A stretch of DNA of 64,000 nt from DASXMT01 sp963755985 (lineage in GTDB: Bacteria > Actinomycetota > Acidimicrobiia > Acidimicrobiales > RAAP-2), in the NCBI GenBank assembly GCA_963755985.1, contig CAVWLO010000002.1, positions 620,001 to 684,000 on the forward strand, read 5' to 3'. Positions 59,029-64,000 of this stretch are shown here, one piece after another. The notes under the pieces are model-generated. The model worked only from the letters and a program-made list of their open reading frames with translations. It was not told where the DNA came from and made no database searches. The position numbers and the translations under genes were made by a program. Within the stretch, counting starts at the first letter, position 1; each line of letters opens with the position of its first letter.

Positions 59029-60171
59029 TCAACGGACGCTCCGCATGTGGACGTTGAGGACCAGGCCAATGGCGGCGAAGAAGCCGATGATGGCCGAGCC
59101 GCCGTAACTGAGGAAGGGAAGCGGGATACCGGCAACCGGCATGATCCCCATGTTCATGCCCACATTCTCGAACACCGAGAAGACGATCAGCGCGAACATG
59201 CCGGTGCACAGCAGCCGGCCGTAGTTGTCCCGGGCCAGCTGGGCGGCGCGCAGGATCCGCCAGGCCACGACACCGAACAACCCCAGCACCGCGGCCGTGC
59301 CCACGAAGCCGAGTTGCTCCCCGACCGCTGAGAAGATGAAGTCGGTCTGCTGGGAGGGGACATACGCCAGATTGGTCTGGGCCCCCTTGAACAGACCGGT
59401 GCCGAACCAACCGCCTGCACCAATGGCGTTCTTGGCCTGGGTCACGTTATAGGTGGCCGTCACGCTGGCCTTGTTGGGCGAGATGAAGCTGGTCAGCCGC
59501 TCGATCTGGTACTTCTGCAGCAGCCCGATCTGGAGAGTCACGATGATCAGGACGACCAACCCGGCCACGAGCAAGAGCAGATACCGTCCGGGGAGCCCGG
59601 CCGCCCCCAGCATGACCAGCAGGATGACGCACATGACGATTCCGGTACCGAGGTCGGGCTGCTTGATCACGATGATGATCGGTATGCCGGCCATCAGGAC
59701 CAGGCGCACCATGTCCCGGAACACCAGGCCCTCGGGTCTTCGGGCGCAATAGGTGGCAAAGGCGATGATCATGGCCAGGGTGGCGAACTGGGAGGGTTGC
59801 AGCTGGAATGGACCGATCGGGAACCATCGCTGCGCCCCCTGAGCGCTCGACCCGATGGCCAGCACCGCCAACAGGAGGAACAGGGTGCCCAGGTAGATGA
59901 GGGTGCTGACGTGCTCGAGCCGCCGGTAGTCGAACAGGGTCATCCCCACCATGACCAGCAACCCGATGATCGTGAACGCCAGTTGTCGCTTCAGGTAGTA
60001 CCGGGGATCCTCTCCGGCCAGCAACAGCTTTCCTCGGGTCGCCGAGTACACCATGACGACGCCGATGCCGGCGAGGAGCGCGCTGGTACAGGCCAGGAGC
60101 AAGTCGATGCGGGCCGTCACCAGGTGAGCCTGGCGGGACCGGCGCGTTGCTTGTATGGGGACGTAGTTCAC
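59029..60171 (-). CDS. rodA: Rod shape-determining SEDS protein (RodA), second of two
   Basis: 380-aa polytopic glycosyltransferase of elongation-type peptidoglycan synthesis, ten transmembrane segments. GAQRWFPIGPFQLQPSQFATL, IIVIKQPDLGTGIVM (catalytic Asp), VPSQQTDFIFSAVGEQLGF and IPLPFLSYGGSAII are canonical. It is the shorter, standard RodA form and lacks the long loops of the SEDS gene at 56914. The GTG start gives NYVPIQATRRSR. It lies 33 bp after aroE on the same strand. Confidence 0.94.
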   Translation of the reverse strand: MNYVPIQATRRSRQAHLVTARIDLLLACTSALLAGIGVVMVYSATRGKLLLAGEDPRYYLKRQLAFTIIGLLVMVGMTLFDYRRLEHVSTLIYLGTLFLLLAVLAIGSSAQGAQRWFPIGPFQLQPSQFATLAMIIAFATYCARRPEGLVFRDMVRLVLMAGIPIIIVIKQPDLGTGIVMCVILLVMLGAAGLPGRYLLLLVAGLVVLIIVTLQIGLLQKYQIERLTSFISPNKASVTATYNVTQAKNAIGAGGWFGTGLFKGAQTNLAYVPSQQTDFIFSAVGEQLGFVGTAAVLGLFGVVAWRILRAAQLARDNYGRLLCTGMFALIVFSVFENVGMNMGIMPVAGIPLPFLSYGGSAIIGFFAAIGLVLNVHMRSVR

Positions 60172-60204
60172 CAGGCAGCTCCGGGCGCCAAGGTTATCGG
60201 GGCT

Positions 60205-61119
60205 TCAGCGGGCACTGAGAGCAGCCGTCGCCGCCCGCCACATGGCCGCGATGGGCGGATCCTCGCCTGTCCACCTGCAGAGCTGGGCGGCGGCCTGGTG
60301 GACCAGCATGCCCAGTCCGTTGGAGGTGACCGCCCCTCGGTCCCGGGCGGCCAGGAGCCAGGGCGTGGAGGCAGGGTGGTAGACGAGGTCGACCACAACC
60401 TGCCCTGGCTTGAGCAGGTCCGGCTCGAGCGGGAAGCGGGTGCCGGTTGGACCGCCTGTCTCGGCCAGTCGAGGCGTATCGGCCTGGGGCATGCCGGCCG
60501 GCGTGGCATTGACGACCAGGTCGACCGTGGATGCGTCCTCAGGACGACCTACCCGGCCGACCGGGCCGGCCAGCGCGGCGGCCACCACGGCCCGGCTCGC
60601 GGACCGATTGACCACGATCACCTCGGCCGCACCCGCCTCGGCCAGCGCCATGACCACTGCCCGGGCTGCACCGCCTGCCCCGATTACCAGGCAGCGCCGG
60701 TCCCGGGGCTCGAACCGGTTGCCATGGCTCAGGGCGGCCACGAACCCCTCCCCGTCGGTGTTGCTGCCTTCGAGCTGGCGCGTGCTTGAGACCGCGGTGA
60801 TGCAGTTGACTGCGGCCAACCGGGTGGCTGCCGGGGTGGTCCGGTCCACGAGGCCCGCGGCCGCCTCCTTGTGGGGCATGGTCACCGAAAGGCCGGCGAT
60901 GCCGAGGGCGCGCATGCCGGCCAGGGCCGCCTCGGCCTGGCCTGTCGGGACGGGGAATCCGAGCGACACCCAGTCCAGCCCCATCTCGGCGAAGGCCGTG
61001 TTGTGCAAGAGGGGCGACAGGGAGTGGAGCACCGGGTCACCGATGACGCCGACCACTGTGGTGGCGCTGGAGATCCCCGTGACGTCGGGAACTCGGGTGG
61101 CGTCGGCCGCAGGAGTCAT
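60205..61119 (-). CDS. aroE: Shikimate dehydrogenase
   Basis: Reduces dehydroshikimate in the chorismate pathway that feeds trpE and menF here; 304 aa. Shikimate-binding VIGDPVLHSLSPLLHN, catalytic Lys in SVTMPHKEAA and Asp in GSNTDGEGF, NADP loop VIGAGGAARAVV and a C-terminal VVDLVYHPASTPWL. The ATG at 61119 follows AGGGGA and lies 16 bp after the mltG stop. Confidence 0.94.
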   Translation of the reverse strand: MTPAADATRVPDVTGISSATTVVGVIGDPVLHSLSPLLHNTAFAEMGLDWVSLGFPVPTGQAEAALAGMRALGIAGLSVTMPHKEAAAGLVDRTTPAATRLAAVNCITAVSSTRQLEGSNTDGEGFVAALSHGNRFEPRDRRCLVIGAGGAARAVVMALAEAGAAEVIVVNRSASRAVVAAALAGPVGRVGRPEDASTVDLVVNATPAGMPQADTPRLAETGGPTGTRFPLEPDLLKPGQVVVDLVYHPASTPWLLAARDRGAVTSNGLGMLVHQAAAQLCRWTGEDPPIAAMWRAATAALSAR

Positions 61120-61135
61120 CGTCGAGGTCCCCTGC

Positions 61136-62497
61136 CTACTGGAGCCCACGTCGTCGGGCTAGTACCTCGTTGGTCCGTTCCTGGGCCGCGGTGGTGGCAA
61201 AGGACTCGGTGCCGTCCTTCTGGGTCACCGCGTAGTACCGCCAGGATCCCCTGGGTGGGTTCAGAGCCGCCTGGAGGGCGGCCGACGAAGGGGAGCAGAT
61301 GGGGATAGGAGTCAGGCCCTTCTTGGCGAGGGTCTTGTTCGACGCCGTCCCCCGACCCTCGTTTTGGGTCACCGGCGTCCCGTTTCGACGCGGGGCAATG
61401 CGCACCGTGGCACTGGATGTCAGGGGCAGCCCGGCGGCCAGTCGGTTGTAGATGACCCGGACGAGGGGGCCCATGTTCTTGCTGAGGATCGCTTCCTTCT
61501 GCACGATCGACGCCACGGCGATCACCTCGTAGGGCGGTCGCCCCATCCTCCGAGCGCCGGAGGCCAGTCCGGCCGAATTGGCCATTTGGTTGAATCGATC
61601 GATCATATGGATCAGCAGCTGTGCATCGGTCTCACCCGGCATCACCTGGTAGGCGCCCGCACCCAACAACCCGTCGAGGCGGGTCGAACCGGCCGGTGAC
61701 CACGGCGAATGCAACGTACCACCCGTGGCGAGGGCCAGGAATGCGGAGCCGTCATGTCCGGGAAGCTGGTCCACTTGACGGCTCACCTGTTCGACAGAGG
61801 ACCCAGGCGCCACCTCGAGCAAGAACACGTTCGGGCCTGCCTCCAGGTCACTCTTGACCGAGGCGAAGCTCTCATGTTGATGGAAGACATACGTCCCGAT
61901 CCCGATGGTCGGCGTCCCGTGCAGGAGGAACCAGGCCTCGAGGGCCAGCGAGCTTCCCACCACCTTGTGCTTCTCCAGCATCGATGCCACGGTCGCCGCG
62001 CCCACCCGCTTCGAGACGTGGATGACCACTTCCTGACCTCCGGTCCGACCCACGGTGCCTTGGTGGTCGATCCAGAGGAGACCAGCCCCGCCAGCAGCAA
62101 CCAGGATGACCGCCAGGGTGATGGCCAGGGTCCGCCACGGGTGCCGACCCATGGCCGACGGGTCAGAGGGTGCCGGATCAAGATGCACAGTTGAACCGTG
62201 TGATGAGTCCTCGGTCTTGGCGCCCGGTGGGTCGGCGATGGTCAGCGGGGCCGCGCCGGGTGAGTCTGCCGTGGTGAGCGGGGCCGCGCCGGGTGAGTCT
62301 GCCGTGGTGAGCGGGGCCGCGCCGGGTGAGTCTGCCGTGGTGAGCGGGGCCGCGCCGGGTGAGTCTGCCGTGGTGTGAGGGGTGGCGCCCGATGGGCCTT
62401 CGGATTGGGAGCGGTCTTGGGAAGGGCCTGCAGCGGACGGATCAGGCCTCAGCTGGTCATCCCTGCTGGGCCGAGTGGGGGGCACCCCCTCGGTCAA
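61136..62497 (-). CDS. mltG: Endolytic transglycosylase MltG-like protein with N-terminal repeats
   Basis: 453-aa membrane-anchored YceG/MltG protein that would cut nascent glycan strands. Residues 1-110 are a Pro/Ala/Thr/Ser-rich cytoplasmic leader with the 11-residue unit DSPGAAPLTTA about four to five times. The single TM helix is WRTLAITLAVILVAAGGAGLL. The LysM-like domain follows, then the YceG core (VIAVASIVQKEAIL, VRVIYNRLAAGLPL, ALQAALNPPRGSWRYYAV). Several family positions differ: ASIVEKE reads ASIVQKE, SDPTVxYA reads SSATVRIA and the YNTYxxxGLPPGPI stretch is SNKTLAKKGLTPIPI. The order alaS-ruvX-mltG-aroE is the usual one. The start overlaps ruvX (ATGA). Confidence 0.9.
   Translation of the reverse strand: MTEGVPPTRPSRDDQLRPDPSAAGPSQDRSQSEGPSGATPHTTADSPGAAPLTTADSPGAAPLTTADSPGAAPLTTADSPGAAPLTIADPPGAKTEDSSHGSTVHLDPAPSDPSAMGRHPWRTLAITLAVILVAAGGAGLLWIDHQGTVGRTGGQEVVIHVSKRVGAATVASMLEKHKVVGSSLALEAWFLLHGTPTIGIGTYVFHQHESFASVKSDLEAGPNVFLLEVAPGSSVEQVSRQVDQLPGHDGSAFLALATGGTLHSPWSPAGSTRLDGLLGAGAYQVMPGETDAQLLIHMIDRFNQMANSAGLASGARRMGRPPYEVIAVASIVQKEAILSKNMGPLVRVIYNRLAAGLPLTSSATVRIAPRRNGTPVTQNEGRGTASNKTLAKKGLTPIPICSPSSAALQAALNPPRGSWRYYAVTQKDGTESFATTAAQERTNEVLARRRGLQ
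62241..62372. repeat. 33-bp tandem repeat in the mltG 5' end
   Basis: Four head-to-tail 33-bp units starting GTGAGCGGGGCCGCGCCGGG. Three are identical and the first differs by one base (GTCAGC). They encode the DSPGAAPLTTA units of the MltG leader. Confidence 0.95.
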
Positions 62498-63033
62498 CGA
62501 TCACCTCCCGACGGCCGGCCGCCGTCGAGCCAGGCCTGCAGCAACACAGCCGCCGCAGAGCGATCCACCACCGTGCGGCGCTGACGTGAGGATTTTCCTG
62601 ATTCGGCCAGTGCCGCATGCGCGCTGACCGTCGTGAGACGCTCGTCGAACAACTCCACCCCGACTCCCTCCGGCTCGAGCAGAACGGCCAGCGCGGCTGC
62701 CTCCGCTTCGGCCGCCTTGGCGGCAGTCCCCCTGTCGCCCCGTAGGGACAAGGGTAGGCCAACCACTACGACCGTGGCCCCTGACTCGAGCACCAGTGAC
62801 ACCAGTGTTCGCCGGTCACGGGCTGCGTCATTGGTCCGGAGCACGGTCGCCCGAGGTGAAGCCAGCATGCCGGCTGAATCACTGACTGCCACTCCGATCC
62901 GACTGGATCCGAGGTCCAGGCCAACCGCCCGCCCGGCCTGCCTGCTGCCCTCGGACTGTGCAGAATTCTTGGCCCGCCGGTCCGGTGGTCTCCCCGGGGG
63001 GTGGTGGTCTCCCCCTGCCGGTCTGGGAACCAA
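62494..63033 (-). CDS. ruvX: Putative pre-16S rRNA nuclease / Holliday junction resolvase-like YqgF
   Basis: RNase H-fold protein of about 179 aa. The core begins RAVGLDLGSSRIGVAVSD (first catalytic Asp) and includes VVVGLPLSLRGDRG, LFDERLTTVSAH (catalytic Glu) and VVDRSAAAVLLQAWLD (last Asp). YqgF trims pre-16S rRNA in E. coli. The TTG at 63033 is chosen because GGGAG lies 7 bp upstream and it follows the alaS stop; ATG codons at 63078 and 63087 inside alaS are alternatives. It overlaps mltG by 4 bp. Confidence 0.92.
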   Translation of the reverse strand: MVPRPAGGDHHPPGRPPDRRAKNSAQSEGSRQAGRAVGLDLGSSRIGVAVSDSAGMLASPRATVLRTNDAARDRRTLVSLVLESGATVVVVGLPLSLRGDRGTAAKAAEAEAAALAVLLEPEGVGVELFDERLTTVSAHAALAESGKSSRQRRTVVDRSAAAVLLQAWLDGGRPSGGDR

Positions 63034-63046
63034 GATGAGCTCCCGG

Positions 63047-64000
63047 TCAGCCGCCCGAGAGGGCTCGGCGTGCCTCATCGAGCGCATTGTCCAGGCCGGC
63101 TATGTCCTTGCCGCCGGCCACTGCCACTTCGGGCGACCCACCGCCGCCCCCGCCGACCAGGGGCGCGAGCTTTTTGACCAGGTCTCCGGCGTGAAGACCA
63201 CTGCTGGCGTCGACGGCGACCACCACCGAGGCGCGAGCTCCATCCGGGCTCCCGGCCAGGACCACAGCGCGGAGCGACCCGGTCTTCCGCGAGGTCTGGG
63301 CCAGGTCGCGGAGGAGGTCGGGGTTCAGACCGTCCCGGCGGGCCACCGTCACGCCGTCTACCGCGTCGGCTGCCAGCTTCCCCGCCTCGGCTTGCAGCTC
63401 TTTGCTCTGGGCCTGCTCCAGGGCCCGGTCGGCGGCCCGTTGGCGCTCCAGGAGGCGCTCGATCGCCTCGGGCAGATTCTCGGGCTCGGTTCGCAACAGG
63501 GCTGCCGCCTCGGCCAGGACGTCATCACGTTCAGCGCTGCGCTGGAGGGCCCCGGTCCCCGAAACGGCTTCGATGCGCCGCTTACCCGACCCGATGGACG
63601 ACTCGGAGACGATGGTGATCGGCCCGATCATCCCAAGCGCGGCGACATGAGTGCCGCCACACAGCTCGGTCGAGTGCTCGCCGGCGCGCACCACCCGCAC
63701 CCATTCGCCGTACTTGTCACCGAAGAAGGCCAACGCTCCCATAGCGTCGGCTTCGGCCTTGGTTGTCTCGATCACCGTGACGGGGGCGTCGCTGAGGACG
63801 TCCATGTTGGCCATCGACGCCACTGCAGCCATCTCCTCGGGGCGCACCGGGTTGTTATGACTGAAGTCGAACCGAAGGTGGTCCGGTGCCACCAGCGAGC
63901 TCTGCTGTCGGACATGATCGCCCAACACAGATCGCAACGCAGCGTGCAGGAGGTGGGTGGCGGTGTGGTTGCGACGGAGGGAGTCGCGTCGGACGGCACC
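63047..64000 (-). CDS. alaS: Alanyl-tRNA synthetase, C-terminal part (continues past the window edge)
   Basis: About 317 C-terminal residues of AlaS; the frame stays open to base 64000, so the N-terminal activation domain is outside. Visible is the editing domain with zinc ligands in RNHTATHLLHAALR (HxxxH) and the CGGTH motif in STELCGGTHVAAL, then a coiled-coil helix (LLERQRAADRALEQAQSKEL) and the C-Ala domain with the Gly-rich LVGGGGGGSPEVAVAGG and the LDNALDEARRAL end. It heads the alaS-ruvX-mltG-aroE run. Confidence 0.95.
   Translation of the reverse strand, partial: GAVRRDSLRRNHTATHLLHAALRSVLGDHVRQQSSLVAPDHLRFDFSHNNPVRPEEMAAVASMANMDVLSDAPVTVIETTKAEADAMGALAFFGDKYGEWVRVVRAGEHSTELCGGTHVAALGMIGPITIVSESSIGSGKRRIEAVSGTGALQRSAERDDVLAEAAALLRTEPENLPEAIERLLERQRAADRALEQAQSKELQAEAGKLAADAVDGVTVARRDGLNPDLLRDLAQTSRKTGSLRAVVLAGSPDGARASVVVAVDASSGLHAGDLVKKLAPLVGGGGGGSPEVAVAGGKDIAGLDNALDEARRALSGG

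Overview
This is a high-GC bacterial chromosome segment, almost certainly from the phylum Actinomycetota. The evidence is a mycothiol synthase (MshD), an ANTAR-domain response regulator of the PdtaR type beside polA, an actinobacterial-style S1/PolA pair, menaquinone genes (menC, menG, menF), a compact fabD-fabH-fabG-acpP-fabF operon, and the alaS-ruvX-mltG-aroE order. The class Acidimicrobiia fits the gene content, but that placement is an inference from gene content only.

Layout. 1-2 kb: two peptide/nickel-type ABC ATPases, the first cut by the window edge. 2-9.2 kb: rpsA, polA (with a clear terminator), an ANTAR regulator, a coiled-coil protein and menC, all on the minus strand. 9.4-16.7 kb: tRNA-Leu(CAA), then an accessory region of stress/membrane proteins, a secreted orphan, a GH43-like secreted enzyme and five broken genes, three of them with one apparent single-base indel. 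16.9-21.5 kb: the fatty-acid synthase II operon, followed by an ABC1/UbiB kinase. 23.2-27.0 kb: trpC-F-B-A on the minus strand. 27.3-29.5 kb: a two-component pair. 29.4-38.6 kb: a long minus-strand hisD-C-B-H-A-F, groES-like, hisI, trpE, ygfZ operon. 38.6-42.3 kb: a small protein, a VapBC-like pair with an apparently dead PIN toxin, nth, mshD and a VIT1-family transporter. 42.6-47.3 kb: a MaoC hydratase, a double-MerR regulator, menG, menF and a hydrolase. 47.2-56.5 kb: a second two-component system, a dolichol-phosphate-mannose-synthase-like enzyme, an AI-2E family transporter, an LPG-synthase-like membrane protein and polyphosphate kinase. 56.9-64 kb: two SEDS (FtsW/RodA) genes around a bifunctional-nuclease-family gene, then aroE, mltG, ruvX and the 3' part of alaS.

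The most unusual property is the density of short, nearly perfect tandem DNA repeats. Inside genes the units are 18, 24, 27, 30 and 33 bp, so all keep the frame, and they sit in N- or C-terminal tails or surface insertions of ordinary housekeeping enzymes (TrpC, TrpE, HisC, MenF, AI-2E transporter, MltG, and just upstream of or at the start of PPK1). Between genes the units are 16, 18, 19, 23/24 and 27 bp. The sequences are unrelated from locus to locus, so they look like independent local expansions, not copies of a dispersed element. The second notable property is the run of disrupted genes confined to about 9.6-14 kb, next to the tRNA gene.

I see no CRISPR array, insertion sequence, rRNA or prophage in the window.
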